A stretch of 64,000 nucleotides of DNA from Firmicutes bacterium CAG:24053_14 (GCA_001916715.1 MNSZ01000057.1:28421-92420), one strand, 5' to 3'. Positions 16,402 through 26,390 are shown, numbered from the stretch's first letter. Numbers and translations: made by a program. The notes: generated by a model not told the origin, from the sequence alone.

Positions 16402-18981
16402 TCAGACCTTTGCGAGGAAGCACTCCTGACTTTCGACTTCCGAATAGAGGATCGCATTGCCCTCGCCGAGGTCATACACGCTTATAACGTCGGCGATAGG
16501 GTCTGCGGCATCGGCCTTAAGGAGCTTTGCATACACATCCTCGCAGCCGGAAAACCGCTCTTCGTTAAAAACGCAGCCGTCCTCGCCCGGATAGAGCGCA
16601 GCGTAAAACGTTCCGGCCTCGACGAGATCCTGGAAGAAGTGGCTGCCGTAGCTAAGCTCTGGACGCAGTCCGTGCGAGCTGTACGCAAGTTCGGCGATGC
16701 AGTCGAAGCGGTTTATCTCCATGAAATGTACCGGCACGCCGAGACTCGGAGTGGTCGTTCCCCAGCGCCCGGGGCCGAGCAGGATAGTGCCCTTGTCACG
16801 CAGGAGACTGTTAAGCTCTCCGAGCCTGCGCGCAACCTGATATTTGCGCTGCTCCGGCAGGGCAAGATAAGGCTCGACCTTGACCATGATGGCATATCTG
16901 ATCGGCAGGCACACATTGCCGCCCATGAAGTTGCCCTCGGTGCGGAAGTACAGCTCCTTGATCTTAGGCATGACTCCGGATGAGCCCACGCCGCGTGTCT
17001 GAAGCGGACGGCACTGGAGCAGGTTGACGCGGTAATTGCCCTCGGCGTCAAAATTACAGGCGTACTCGATATCGACGGGGTAATCGTACTTCTCTTCGAG
17101 AATGCGCATCGTTTCGGCCATGACTGCGGCGAAGTCCGTGTTTCCGAGAAGCTTGCGGAAATTGAGGATATCCGGAGCATCGGAGGCGCTCAGACCCATT
17201 TCGCGCAGTCTTGCGGCGGTGGGGTAATCCAGTTCCATGAACAGCGTCGGATCTGCCTTGAGATCCCTTTTGTCGATGCTGTCAACGCTTATCGTCTCAA
17301 ACTCGTTGTCCTTGAGTCCGATAACGTCCATCTTATGCTGTGAATACTTGTACTCATCGCCATAAGCCACCATCGGCGGTGCGGTGGGATTATCCATATT
17401 CAAAAGCCGCGCATAGTCGTCGGCCTCGCGATCGACCGCGCGCGTACCCATGCCGAAAACAAGGCGCAGCATGCCTTTGTTTTCCGATGAAGAGTTCTGC
17501 TTGTTGAGATAAAGATTTTTTGAATGCCCCACGCCGGCAATGTGCGGATAGTAATAGTCGCCGTGAACGTCGCCGCACACTCGCATGACCAGCAGAGCCA
17601 TCTGCTCATCGCGGTCAAGGAGGTTTCGCTCTGCGCGGTATTTGATCGCGTCCGGGTCGACGGTGCTGGCGTAGACCTGCTTGACCGCACGCTCAAAATC
17701 GTCGTAGCGCTCTTTCAGGCTGCCCTGATTTGGGCAGAAAACACTCTCATATTTTCCGGCGAAGGCGTTGCCGAAGCCGTCCTCAAGAATGGAGCTTGAG
17801 CGCACGATTATAGGCGACTGGCCGAAATATTCGAGCATGGACATGAACTGCTCCTTGATACTGGGCGCGAATGTGCCGTTTAGCAGCAGCTCGCGTATGT
17901 CGGGAGCGTACTTGAGATAGTCCTCGGCCTCGATCATTCGTATTCGCGAGCCCCACAGGCCGCTCTGCACGGCGTAGGTATAGAAAACGTCCGCGCCGAT
18001 ATAGTACGAATCGTGCGGCTCGATCCGAGAGTTGTACAGCTCCGGAGCTTCGTCGCGCAGAATGTTGCGCGCAAGCAGCATGCCGGCGGCCTTGCCGCCG
18101 ATGCAGCCGGTGCCGATCTCGCGGTTTTTTATGTACATAAGATCCTTCATGGAGAAGTATTTGCGGCACAGGGCAAAGCGCGTCGGCTCGTTGCCGAGCA
18201 GGCAGCGCATGATGTTTTCTTTTAAAAGCATGCTCTCGGCGTCGGTCGGCTCGCGCCCGTCGGCGACGGAGTCAAACATGCTGTCCCAGCAGTCGCGGCG
18301 CTCGCCGGTCTGGGTGAAGCGCTCGAATATGGCATAGGTGTCGGCGCTCGAGGTGAGCGTGCGCCATTTTGAGCCGGTTATTTTAAGAGGAAAGTAGGTC
18401 GTCGTTGTGTTGCGGCCGCGAACCTTTACCGGATGCATGTAAACGCTGCCGTCGAGAGTGCGGATGTTGACAAGCAGCGGCGCTTCCTTGCGGATGCGCG
18501 AGATAGTCTCGTAGGTGTGCTTTTCATAGTCTATCGGCTGATAGGCTATCGCCTGGCGGCGTATGAGAAACGGGTTTATCAGCAGGAAAAAGTTCGAGAT
18601 CATAAGGTCCGAGAACCAATAATTTTGCAGATCCGACAGGCAGTCGAACACGAAAAACGTACCCATAGGCTCCTTGTCGATTATTCTGTGAACCTGCACT
18701 GCGAAGGTCTCGAAGCCCACTCGCGGATCGAGCCCGTACTCCTGCACATTTGCGCCGCCCTCGCAGAGCGCGGCTGCGTCCATGATCTCTTCGTGGTCGG
18801 CAAAGCGTATGTATGCTATGCGCTTGCCCTGACGGGCGATGTTGGTTACAAATCTCGTTGCGACGTACATATAGTCGCTGATGTGCTCGCACTGCCAGAC
18901 AACGGTATCACCGGGGCGCAGAAAATCTATAGCCTGGTCAAGGCCGTCTATGCCGGTGCTTATGCGGCGCTCTTTATCCAT
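16402..18981 (-). CDS. KaiC-like domain fused to PEP synthase/PPDK N-terminal ATP-grasp domain
   Basis: The 859-residue protein begins with STGIDGLDQAIDFLRPGD, the entry of KaiC/RecA-type ATPases, but the P-loop GxxGxGKT is replaced by CEHISDYM, so this first domain (about 1-230) probably does not use ATP. From about 290 it carries a PEP synthase/PPDK-type ATP-grasp domain, with IGGKAAGMLLARNI, IVRSSSILEDGFGNAFAGKYES and an LLQCRPLQ end. The swivelling phosphohistidine domain (GGxTSHAA) and the PEP/pyruvate barrel are absent. It therefore cannot be a complete PEP synthase. AAGGAGG precedes the ATG at 18981. Function unknown; an ATP-grasp phosphotransfer to another protein is possible. Confidence 0.8.
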   Translation of the reverse strand: MDKERRISTGIDGLDQAIDFLRPGDTVVWQCEHISDYMYVATRFVTNIARQGKRIAYIRFADHEEIMDAAALCEGGANVQEYGLDPRVGFETFAVQVHRIIDKEPMGTFFVFDCLSDLQNYWFSDLMISNFFLLINPFLIRRQAIAYQPIDYEKHTYETISRIRKEAPLLVNIRTLDGSVYMHPVKVRGRNTTTTYFPLKITGSKWRTLTSSADTYAIFERFTQTGERRDCWDSMFDSVADGREPTDAESMLLKENIMRCLLGNEPTRFALCRKYFSMKDLMYIKNREIGTGCIGGKAAGMLLARNILRDEAPELYNSRIEPHDSYYIGADVFYTYAVQSGLWGSRIRMIEAEDYLKYAPDIRELLLNGTFAPSIKEQFMSMLEYFGQSPIIVRSSSILEDGFGNAFAGKYESVFCPNQGSLKERYDDFERAVKQVYASTVDPDAIKYRAERNLLDRDEQMALLVMRVCGDVHGDYYYPHIAGVGHSKNLYLNKQNSSSENKGMLRLVFGMGTRAVDREADDYARLLNMDNPTAPPMVAYGDEYKYSQHKMDVIGLKDNEFETISVDSIDKRDLKADPTLFMELDYPTAARLREMGLSASDAPDILNFRKLLGNTDFAAVMAETMRILEEKYDYPVDIEYACNFDAEGNYRVNLLQCRPLQTRGVGSSGVMPKIKELYFRTEGNFMGGNVCLPIRYAIMVKVEPYLALPEQRKYQVARRLGELNSLLRDKGTILLGPGRWGTTTPSLGVPVHFMEINRFDCIAELAYSSHGLRPELSYGSHFFQDLVEAGTFYAALYPGEDGCVFNEERFSGCEDVYAKLLKADAADPIADVISVYDLGEGNAILYSEVESQECFLAKV

Positions 18982-19015
18982 GTCTTTTCCTCCTTGCGTA
19001 GTGAAAAAATGCGCA

Positions 19016-19042
19016 GGCCGCCGGAGCAATGCTCCGGCGGCC
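19016..19042 (-). terminator. terminator after htrA
   Basis: A 12-13-bp GC-rich stem (GGCCGCCGGAGC on the minus strand) ends the three-gene regulatory operon; TGCGCATTTTTT follows downstream. Confidence 0.75.
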
Positions 19043-19055
19043 GTTACTGCCTGAT

Positions 19056-20324
19056 TTATTTGCCCATATCCGCCGGATCCATAAGTTTTACGGTGATATC
19101 CAGGGTCCTTCCGTCGCGCCAGACAGTGAATGTCAGCGTGTCGCCGGCATTAAGGCCCTCCTTCGCGTCGGAAACGTCGGAGTTTTCAAAAGCGTCCTCG
19201 CCGTTGACTTTAGTGATTATATCGCCGCGCTCAATGCCCTTTGCCTCGGCATCCGAGCCTTCGGTGACTGCGCTGACGTACAGCCCCTGCGGAATATCGT
19301 AGTACTGAGCAATGTCCTTGCTCACGGGGCCTACCGTAACGCCGATCGACACCCTGCCGTACACCGCGCCGTCCTCGATAAGCGCCTGAACGATGCTCTC
19401 GACAGTGTCGGACGGTATTGCAAAGCCGAGACCTTCAACTCCAGAGCCGAAGGATGAGATCATCTTCATGTTCGTTATGCCGATGACCTGACCGCGGCTG
19501 TTGAACAGTGGGCCGCCGGAGTTGCCTTCGTTGATGGAGGCGTCGGTCTGGATAAGCGTCATTGTCGCGCCGTTGTAGTTTATCTCACGGTTGAGCGCGG
19601 AAACTATTCCGCGTGTCATGGTAAGACGCAGGTCGGGGGAGAGAGGGTTGCCGATGGCGGCAACGCTGTCACCGACGCTGAGGGTCGAGCTTGAGGCAAA
19701 TTCGGCGGCTGCAAGGCCGGTCGTGTCTATTTTTATTACGGCGATGTCGCTGGATGCGTCAAAGCCGATGAGCTTTGCCTCGTGCTCGCTGCCGTCGGAT
19801 AAAACCACCGTGGCCGAGTCGCCGTTGTCAAGAACGTGGGTGTTTGTGATTATATACCCGTCCGAAGAGGCGATAACGCCGCTGCCCCAGGCGTAATAGT
19901 CCTTACTCTCGCTGTCGTTATAGACCTTGATGCCGACAACGGAGGGGCTGCACTTTTCATAGATCGTGCTGAAATCGAGCGAAGCGCCCTCGCTGCCGTT
20001 TTTGATCGTAAGACTGCCGCGGTCATCGGCCAGGGGGATGCGCACATCCGCCGTTGCTGTCGGAGCATCGGTGCCGTAGAGCTTGTTGAAATAATCGTGC
20101 CAGTCCGAGGGCTTACCGTCGGCGTTATAGTCTATTACGTCCGAGCCGAAGCCGCCTGCTATGAGGGCTATGCCGGCGATTAACACACACAGACATACTA
20201 TCAGCGCGATAACGCGCGTTTTCCTGTTTCCGTTGGGCAAATTTGCCGCAGGCTGCCGAGCCTGCGCGCCCGTCTGTGAGCTCGGCTTATACCAGTCGTT
20301 GCCGTTAGTGTCATACCAGCCCAT
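19056..20324 (-). CDS. htrA: HtrA/DegP-like membrane-anchored serine protease
   Basis: The 422-residue protein has a short cytoplasmic tail, one transmembrane anchor (about 38-58), a trypsin-like protease domain with catalytic triad His163, Asp193 and Ser269 (EGNSGGP), and one C-terminal PDZ domain (about 325-415). It should degrade or refold misfolded proteins outside the membrane. AGGAG lies before the ATG. It is the last gene of an operon with an OmpR-type regulator and a sensor kinase 30 bases upstream, which resembles envelope-stress circuits such as CssRS-HtrA in Bacillus. The kinase is probably the stress sensor. Confidence 0.93.
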   Translation of the reverse strand: MGWYDTNGNDWYKPSSQTGAQARQPAANLPNGNRKTRVIALIVCLCVLIAGIALIAGGFGSDVIDYNADGKPSDWHDYFNKLYGTDAPTATADVRIPLADDRGSLTIKNGSEGASLDFSTIYEKCSPSVVGIKVYNDSESKDYYAWGSGVIASSDGYIITNTHVLDNGDSATVVLSDGSEHEAKLIGFDASSDIAVIKIDTTGLAAAEFASSSTLSVGDSVAAIGNPLSPDLRLTMTRGIVSALNREINYNGATMTLIQTDASINEGNSGGPLFNSRGQVIGITNMKMISSFGSGVEGLGFAIPSDTVESIVQALIEDGAVYGRVSIGVTVGPVSKDIAQYYDIPQGLYVSAVTEGSDAEAKGIERGDIITKVNGEDAFENSDVSDAKEGLNAGDTLTFTVWRDGRTLDITVKLMDPADMGK

Positions 20325-20354
20325 TAGTTTCTCCTATCCGCCGCGGCATGCGGC

Positions 20355-21812
20355 TTACTTGCGTTCTGATTTTTCTTTTTTCTGCTTCGCCGGCGCGAGG
20401 GGGAGCGTGAAAACAAACACCGTCACTCCGTCGCGGCTGGACACCGCGACCTCTTCGCCGTGGCTGTTGACGATCTTTTTTACAAGATACAGGCCGAGAC
20501 CTACGCCGTCCTTATCCAGACTTCGTGAGCGGTCGGATTTGTGAAAGCGGTCGAAAATGTACGGAAGATCGTTCTCGGGAATAGGCTCGCCGATGTTTTT
20601 TATGGAAACATAGGCCTTTGAGCCTTTTTTGTACAGCCTTATGGTTATCGTGCTGCCGGGCGAGGCAAACTTCATCGCATTGTCTGTGAGGTTATATATG
20701 ACCTGCGTTATGGAGTCGCGCTCGGCAAAGACCTCGATGGGGTCCTCCGGAAGCTGCGGATCGACGTCAAGATTTTTCTCCTTGGCTCTGCTCTCAAAGC
20801 TCAGAAGGCATTGCAGCAGAAGCTCGGAAAGGTCAAAGCGGCTGCGCTTTGAAAGATCGACGGCGTCGCTTTCTGCCTGGCTGAGGTCGAGCATGCTGCG
20901 CACAAGGCGCGAAAGGCGCCGCGTTTCGTCGGCAATTTTGCGCAGATATTTTTCCTCCTGCTCGTGCGGTATCGTTCCGTCAAGTATACCGTCGGCAAAG
21001 CCGGCGATGGTGGTCATCGGGGTTCGCAGCTCGTGTGAGACATTTGCGATGAACTCCTGACGCTTGTTGTCGCTTTTCTCGAGCGTGTCGGCCATTGAGT
21101 TGAACGACTCAATAAGCGTTCCGATCTCGTCGTCGCGTTTTTCCTTTGTTTTGACACGCACCGAAAAATCTCCGAGAGCAAACTTCCGCGCGGCAAGCGT
21201 CAACTCATCAAGTGGCTCAGCCATCTTCTTTGAGTAAACAAGGCTCATGAGTATCGCAACGAGCACGACCGCTATCGCGACGGCCAATGCAACGCCGAAA
21301 AAGGCCTGCCAGTTGTTCATTATGTTGAACTCATCGGACGCGACAAAGACATAGCCGAGCGTTTCGTCATCCGAGACTATCGGCTTTGCAACGACGTATT
21401 GCTGCTCGGAATAAAAGCCCATGAGCGTCGTCATACTGTCAAACTCGCTGCCGGAGCTTACGGCCTGCATGACCGACGGGTCAAGCTGCTTGCCCTGATG
21501 CTTTGCGCAATACAGGGTCAAATCGGAACAGGACAGTACAAGACCGTCCTGATCGCATATAAATATGTGGCTCGATGTGACATTCGCAATCGGGCTTATC
21601 GTTAAACGCAGATTCCAGCTCCCGAGCGTTTCCTGCTTTGAAAGAGCAAGCGCCGATCTGACGACCTCGTCTGCGCTGGCGTTCATTCTTTCCCTTGTGG
21701 AGTTTATAAGATAATTCCTGCCGATGAAGAAGAACGATGCGCCGACTATCGCAAATGAGACGAAAACAAGAAGCGCCGTCGCAAGAAAATTGCGTAAGTA
21801 TATGCTCTTCAT
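20355..21812 (-). CDS. HAMP-containing sensor histidine kinase
   Basis: The 485-residue kinase has two transmembrane segments (about 9-32 and 170-192) flanking a PAS/CACHE-like external domain, a HAMP linker, the H-box FIANVSHELRTPM, and ATPase motifs NLTDNAMKF, GVGLGLYLVKK. It autophosphorylates on the H-box His and passes phosphate to the regulator encoded 16 bases upstream. AAGGAG precedes the start. The basic tail (KQKKEKSERK) is of unknown meaning. The HtrA gene next in the operon suggests envelope-stress sensing. Confidence 0.93.
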   Translation of the reverse strand: MKSIYLRNFLATALLVFVSFAIVGASFFFIGRNYLINSTRERMNASADEVVRSALALSKQETLGSWNLRLTISPIANVTSSHIFICDQDGLVLSCSDLTLYCAKHQGKQLDPSVMQAVSSGSEFDSMTTLMGFYSEQQYVVAKPIVSDDETLGYVFVASDEFNIMNNWQAFFGVALAVAIAVVLVAILMSLVYSKKMAEPLDELTLAARKFALGDFSVRVKTKEKRDDEIGTLIESFNSMADTLEKSDNKRQEFIANVSHELRTPMTTIAGFADGILDGTIPHEQEEKYLRKIADETRRLSRLVRSMLDLSQAESDAVDLSKRSRFDLSELLLQCLLSFESRAKEKNLDVDPQLPEDPIEVFAERDSITQVIYNLTDNAMKFASPGSTITIRLYKKGSKAYVSIKNIGEPIPENDLPYIFDRFHKSDRSRSLDKDGVGLGLYLVKKIVNSHGEEVAVSSRDGVTVFVFTLPLAPAKQKKEKSERK

Positions 21813-21828
21813 ACAGAGCCTGCTCCTT

Positions 21829-22515
21829 TTATTTTACGACTTCGAATTTATAACCAACGCCCCAAACGGTCTGCAGCGACCACTGAGGAGAAACACCCTC
21901 GAGCTTTTCCCTCAGACGCTTGATGTGAACGTCAACGGTGCGCGAATCGCCGAAGTAATCGAAGCCCCATACCTCGTCAAGCAGCTGGTTGCGCGTAAAA
22001 ACAATGTTGGGCGACGCTGCAAGATGATACAGCAGCTCCATCTCTTTGGGCGGAGTGTCTACCTTCACTCCGTCAACTATAAGCTCATAGGAGTCAAGGT
22101 TCACGATAAGCTTATCGTAGCAGAGCTTTTTCTCTTTGGGCGTGTTGTCGGTCTCCGAGCGGCGCATGACTGCGTGGATGCGCGCAAGCAGCTCCTTGAC
22201 TTCAAAGGGCTTTGTGACATAGTCATCCGCGCCGATATCCAGACCTGCGACCTTGTCGCCGACAGCGCCCTTTGCGGTGAGCATGATGATGGGGACCGAC
22301 GAGGTCTTGCGAATCTCGCGGCAAACCTGCATACCGTCCATAACGGGCATCATGATATCAAGCAGAACAAGATCGGGCGATATCTCGTTGAACATCTCAA
22401 TACCGCGTCCGCCGTCGTGCGCGATACTGACTTCAAAGCCGTCCTTTTCAAGATAAAGCATAAGAAGCTCGGCAATATTAACGTCGTCTTCAACAACAAG
22501 GGCTTTTTTGCTCAT
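21829..22515 (-). CDS. OmpR/PhoB-family response regulator
   Basis: The 228-residue regulator has a receiver domain with the acidic pair VVEDD, the phospho-acceptor in LVLLDIMMPVMDG, the KPF switch lysine, and a winged-helix output domain (SRTVDVHIKRLREKLE). AGGGGGAAATAAT precedes the ATG at 22515, chosen over an upstream in-frame ATT/ATG extension. It leads the regulator-kinase-HtrA operon. Confidence 0.94.
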   Translation of the reverse strand: MSKKALVVEDDVNIAELLMLYLEKDGFEVSIAHDGGRGIEMFNEISPDLVLLDIMMPVMDGMQVCREIRKTSSVPIIMLTAKGAVGDKVAGLDIGADDYVTKPFEVKELLARIHAVMRRSETDNTPKEKKLCYDKLIVNLDSYELIVDGVKVDTPPKEMELLYHLAASPNIVFTRNQLLDEVWGFDYFGDSRTVDVHIKRLREKLEGVSPQWSLQTVWGVGYKFEVVK

Positions 22516-22631
22516 ATTATTTCCCCCTTGGATCAAAATATTATTTATACTTAATACAAGTATACAGTAATTATACAGATAAAAAAAGAGTTTTAGTTAA
22601 AAATCTGTAAAATGGCGAATAAACGGGGATG

Positions 22632-22662
22632 AAAAAAGGAAGCCGCATTTTTGCGGCTTCCT
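22632..22662 (-). terminator. terminator after cstA
   Basis: On the minus strand a 10-11-bp stem GGAAGCCGCA/TGCGGCTTCC is followed by TTTTTT, 19 bases after the cstA stop. It separates cstA from the response-regulator operon. Confidence 0.92.
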
Positions 22663-22680
22663 GAATGAGTTTTATTGCGA

Positions 22681-24414
22681 TTATTCTGCTGCTGCGGTCT
22701 TTGCCTTTGCCTGCTTGCTCAGGGCCTTGACGCCCTCGATAACGAGGTCGATAGCAAGGATGATAAGCAGAACGGCGATGACGGCACGGATGACGCCCCA
22801 TGTTACGTCGGCACCGGTGGTGATCAGACCGATCTGAGCCTTGATGGTGAATACCAGCGAGGTCAGAGTTACGATGAGCATGAATGCCATCGGGAAGTAG
22901 AACATCTTGTTGTTTCTGCCGATCTTGCCGAGCCATGCAGCGACTGCGAGCAGACCCAGAGCAGCCAGCAGCTGGTTTGCAGCGCCGAACAGAGCCCAGA
23001 TCTTTGCGTAGCCGGTCATGCCGAGGGCAACGCCGAGGACGACGGTGATAGCGGTGGAAACGTACGGATTGGTGAGGACCTTGCGTGCGCCGGTCATATC
23101 CTTGATGCTCTCGCCGGGCTTCATCCAGAATTCCTGGAACATGTAGCGGGCAAGACGGGTAGCGGTGTCAAGCGAGGTCAGGCAGAATGCGGAAACTGCC
23201 AGGATCAGCAGAGAGTAGGTGACCTTCTGTGCGCCGGCGCCGAACAGAGTGCCGAGCATGGAGGACAGGCCGCCTGCGAAAACTGCGGTGGGGACGACGG
23301 TGGTGCCGTCGGCGTAATCCTTCCAGATGTACGCAACTGCGCACAGGGAGATGATTGCCAGAGCGGACTCGATGAGCATGCCGCCGTATGCGATGGGGCG
23401 TGCGTCGCGTTCGTTGTTGAGCTGCTTTGCGGTGGTGCCGGAACCAACGAGAGAGTGGAAGCCGGAGATCGCGCCGCAGGCGATGGTTACGAACAGCGCC
23501 GGGAACAGGTAGCCCAGAGAAGTACCGGTCGGGGCGAGGGTATCCTGGAAGCCGGTGAATGCGGGCATCGCATCGATGCTCGGATGGCAGCCGATGATGC
23601 CGACAACGGCGAGGATCATCATGCCGTAGAGCAGGAAGGAGCTCAGGTAGTCACGGGGCTGGAGCAGGATCCAAACAGGCGTTACGGATGCGATGAGGAT
23701 GTAAACGCCGCAGATGATCATCCAGGTCTCGTAGCTGAGGTAGATCGGATGCCAGTTCAGGCCGACATACATTGCAACGGCGATCAGAACAACGCCGATG
23801 ATGGTGGAAACACCGAGAGGAGCGTTTCTTCTGTAAACGAAGAAACCGAAGAGGATTGCCAGAACGATGAAGAAGATGGAGATCATCGCGGTGCTGGCGT
23901 TTGCGGCGCTGGCTGCATAGTCGATAGCGCCGTTTTCAAGGTAAGTTGCCTTGAAGGTGTTTGCAACGATCGAGCCGAATGCGGCAACGACGAGCAGGAG
24001 GGTCAGGTAAGCGAAGATGATGAACAGACGCTTTGCCTTCAGACCGATACTGTCTTCGATAACGGTGCCAATGGATTTGCCCTTGTTGCGGACGGATGCG
24101 AACAGTGCGCCGAAGTCGTGCACACCGCCGAAGAAGATACCGCCGATGAGCACCCACAGTGCAACGGGAACCCAACCGAAAACGGCAGCCTGAATAGGTC
24201 CGTTTATCGGGCCTGCGCCGGCGATGGAGGAGAAGTGGTGTCCCATAAGGACAGGAGCCTTGGCAGGAACATAGTCCACGCCGTCTTCCATGGTGTGAGC
24301 AGGAGTCGCCTTGCTGGGATCAACTCCCCATTTCTTGGACAGCCATCTGCCGTAGAAGATATAACCGATGAGCAGAATGGCAATGCTGAGAATAAGTAAT
24401 ACAGCAGCATTCAT
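22681..24414 (-). CDS. cstA: carbon starvation protein A / pyruvate-peptide transporter
   Basis: The 577-residue multi-pass membrane protein carries the CstA signatures GHHFSSIAGAGPINGP and GGVHDF near the N-terminus, and about 15 hydrophobic segments. CstA-family proteins import pyruvate or peptides in E. coli. AGGGAGAG precedes the ATG. A small unrecognised protein gene lies 25 bases upstream on the same strand and is probably co-transcribed. Confidence 0.95.
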   Translation of the reverse strand: MNAAVLLILSIAILLIGYIFYGRWLSKKWGVDPSKATPAHTMEDGVDYVPAKAPVLMGHHFSSIAGAGPINGPIQAAVFGWVPVALWVLIGGIFFGGVHDFGALFASVRNKGKSIGTVIEDSIGLKAKRLFIIFAYLTLLLVVAAFGSIVANTFKATYLENGAIDYAASAANASTAMISIFFIVLAILFGFFVYRRNAPLGVSTIIGVVLIAVAMYVGLNWHPIYLSYETWMIICGVYILIASVTPVWILLQPRDYLSSFLLYGMMILAVVGIIGCHPSIDAMPAFTGFQDTLAPTGTSLGYLFPALFVTIACGAISGFHSLVGSGTTAKQLNNERDARPIAYGGMLIESALAIISLCAVAYIWKDYADGTTVVPTAVFAGGLSSMLGTLFGAGAQKVTYSLLILAVSAFCLTSLDTATRLARYMFQEFWMKPGESIKDMTGARKVLTNPYVSTAITVVLGVALGMTGYAKIWALFGAANQLLAALGLLAVAAWLGKIGRNNKMFYFPMAFMLIVTLTSLVFTIKAQIGLITTGADVTWGVIRAVIAVLLIILAIDLVIEGVKALSKQAKAKTAAAE

Positions 24415-24439
24415 AATTTTGTTTCTCTCCCTTCAAAAA

Positions 24440-24949
24440 TTATGTTTTTTTCAGCAGCGTTTTTTTCAAAAGCTGTGCTGTACTTCTTCCACTGCCGTTT
24501 GCGGCAGTTTTCCCCGTCTGAAGCTCAATAAGGCCGGTGTGGAAATCCATCCAGCCGTAGTAAGACAGACGGAAGCTTTTATATATCCGCGTCCTCTTGA
24601 GCGCACGCACGGCGTCGGGGTCGCAGGTATCGCAAATAAACAGCGCCGTAATATACGAACACATGTGTCCGGGCTTGGGCTCTATGCGGCTCATCCCGTC
24701 CTTATGGGCATAGTCACGGCACTTGGTGAAGACGTCTTTCGTCAGGTGGGGAACGTTGAAAATGTAAACATACTCATTGCTGTCGGCCTCCCAAAGCTTT
24801 GCGGCCTTGACAAGGACGTACTTTTCCGAGTGGACATACAAAAAGCATGTTGCGGCAAGCAGGTCTTCGTTTTCCTCAAAACGCTCAACGTCGAAATAAA
24901 CGGAATAGCTTTCGCAAAGCTTGTCAATTGCTTCAAGTCGTGTCATCAT
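24440..24949 (-). CDS. hypothetical protein upstream of cstA
   Basis: A 169-residue soluble protein with cysteines in a CDTCD cluster and a lysine-rich tail (LLKKTLLKKT). I do not recognise the family. GAAGGGTGAG precedes the ATG. Placement as first gene of a unit with cstA hints at a link to carbon-starvation transport, but this is inference only. Confidence 0.75.
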   Translation of the reverse strand: MMTRLEAIDKLCESYSVYFDVERFEENEDLLAATCFLYVHSEKYVLVKAAKLWEADSNEYVYIFNVPHLTKDVFTKCRDYAHKDGMSRIEPKPGHMCSYITALFICDTCDPDAVRALKRTRIYKSFRLSYYGWMDFHTGLIELQTGKTAANGSGRSTAQLLKKTLLKKT

Positions 24950-25150
24950 CTCACCCTTCCAAAGAACTTATTAATAATGAGTGAAAATCGTTAAAAAATA
25001 TCCAAAGATGTTAACAGTATATATCTTATCTCTGTGAAAATCAAGTGCTTTTTCGGTATTTTTAGCATTAAAAATTGTAATGTTACACAAAAGATAGCGA
25101 AGATAATGTTAATCTTCACGATTTATACATATATAAAAAATAATTGCATC

Positions 25151-25179
25151 TTTACAAGCGCAAAACTATGAAGTATGAT
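25151..25179 (+). promoter_or_regulatory. sigma-A promoter of the rRNA methyltransferase gene
   Basis: TTTACA (25151-25156) and TATGAT (25174-25179) are 17 bases apart, 41 bases before the ATG. The remaining 200 bases of this divergent region are AT-rich and show no other clear signal. Confidence 0.7.
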
Positions 25180-25220
25180 GAAATGCGACGAAATTTTGAG
25201 AATTTACGGAGAAACGTATT

Positions 25221-26336
25221 ATGGATAATTTTAAGCTTTGCGTGCCGTGCCTGCTCGGCCTTGAGGGTCCCATTGCCGACGAGCTGCGGCGGATGAAAAT
25301 GCAGAATGTGCAGAACGAAAACGGCCGAGTTTACTTCACGGGCGGTGCAAAGGAGATAGCAAAAGCCAATATAAATCTTCGCATAGGCGAGCGCGTGCTG
25401 CTTGAGCTCGGCCGCTTTAGAGCCGAGACCTTTGACGAGCTTTTTGAGAAAACCAAGGCGCTGCCGTGGGAGATGTTCATTCCTCGCGATGCTGCGTTCC
25501 CCGTTAAGGGATACAGCCTGAATTCAAAGCTGTTTTCCGTTTCCGACTGCCAGAAGATAATAAAGAAGGCAATAGTCGAGCGCCTTAAAAGCGTTTACGG
25601 CATCGAGTGGTTTGCCGAAACCGCCGAAACGTATCAGATACAGTTTTCGATAATGAAGGATGTCGCATCGCTTTGCATAGACACCTCAGGCGAGGGGCTG
25701 CATAAGCGCGGCTATCGCCCGGCGCATAATGCCGCGCCCCTGAAGGAGACTATGGCTGCGGCAATGGTCAGCCTTTCGCGCTATCGCGGCAGGGAGGACT
25801 TCTGCGATCCGTTCTGCGGCAGCGGAACGATACCAATTGAGGCCGCACTGATAGCAAAAAACCGTGCTCCCGGCCTGCACCGTGATTTTTCGGCCATGCG
25901 CTGGAGAAGCCTTGATAAGTCCGTGTGGCAGCTTGAACGCGAGGAGGCCGTATCGCGCGAGTTTAACGGTAACTATAATATAATAGGTACGGACATTGAC
26001 CCGACAGCGCTGGATATAGCGCGTGAGAATGCCGCCCGCGCAGGAGTTTCTGATATAGTCCGCTTTGAAAAAGCCGATGCGACAAAGTTTGACCGCGTGA
26101 CTGAAAACGGAATCATAGTCACAAATCCGCCCTACGGCGAGCGCATCATGGAAAAACAGGAGGCCGAGCAGCTTTACAGACTTTTCGGCGAGGCGTGGCG
26201 CAAAACGGAAAACTGGAAGCTATACCTGCTGTCGTCACATACGGAGTTTGAGCGCACCTTTGGTAAGACTGCGGATAAAAAACGCAAGCTTTATAACGGC
26301 ATGATCAAGTGCGACTTGTTCATGTATCTCAAATAA
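25221..26336 (+). CDS. THUMP-domain class I rRNA methyltransferase (RlmL/YpsC type)
   Basis: The 371-residue protein has an N-terminal ferredoxin-like/THUMP RNA-binding region (1-165) and a C-terminal Rossmann methyltransferase with DPFCGSGTIPIEAALIA (SAM site) and the NPPYGER catalytic motif of N2-guanine methyltransferases. It should methylate a guanine in 23S rRNA, as RlmL does at G2445 in E. coli. GGAG precedes the ATG. Confidence 0.92.
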   Translation: MDNFKLCVPCLLGLEGPIADELRRMKMQNVQNENGRVYFTGGAKEIAKANINLRIGERVLLELGRFRAETFDELFEKTKALPWEMFIPRDAAFPVKGYSLNSKLFSVSDCQKIIKKAIVERLKSVYGIEWFAETAETYQIQFSIMKDVASLCIDTSGEGLHKRGYRPAHNAAPLKETMAAAMVSLSRYRGREDFCDPFCGSGTIPIEAALIAKNRAPGLHRDFSAMRWRSLDKSVWQLEREEAVSREFNGNYNIIGTDIDPTALDIARENAARAGVSDIVRFEKADATKFDRVTENGIIVTNPPYGERIMEKQEAEQLYRLFGEAWRKTENWKLYLLSSHTEFERTFGKTADKKRKLYNGMIKCDLFMYLK

Positions 26337-26390
26337 AACTTCGCGAGAAAAAATATATAAAAATTTTTACGAATTTTTCGCTTTAGGGGC

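Noticed and set aside
22675..24399. 574-codon frame antisense to cstA
   Set aside because: The product is a low-complexity Asp/Glu/Cys/Gly-rich chain, a typical shadow of a membrane-protein gene.
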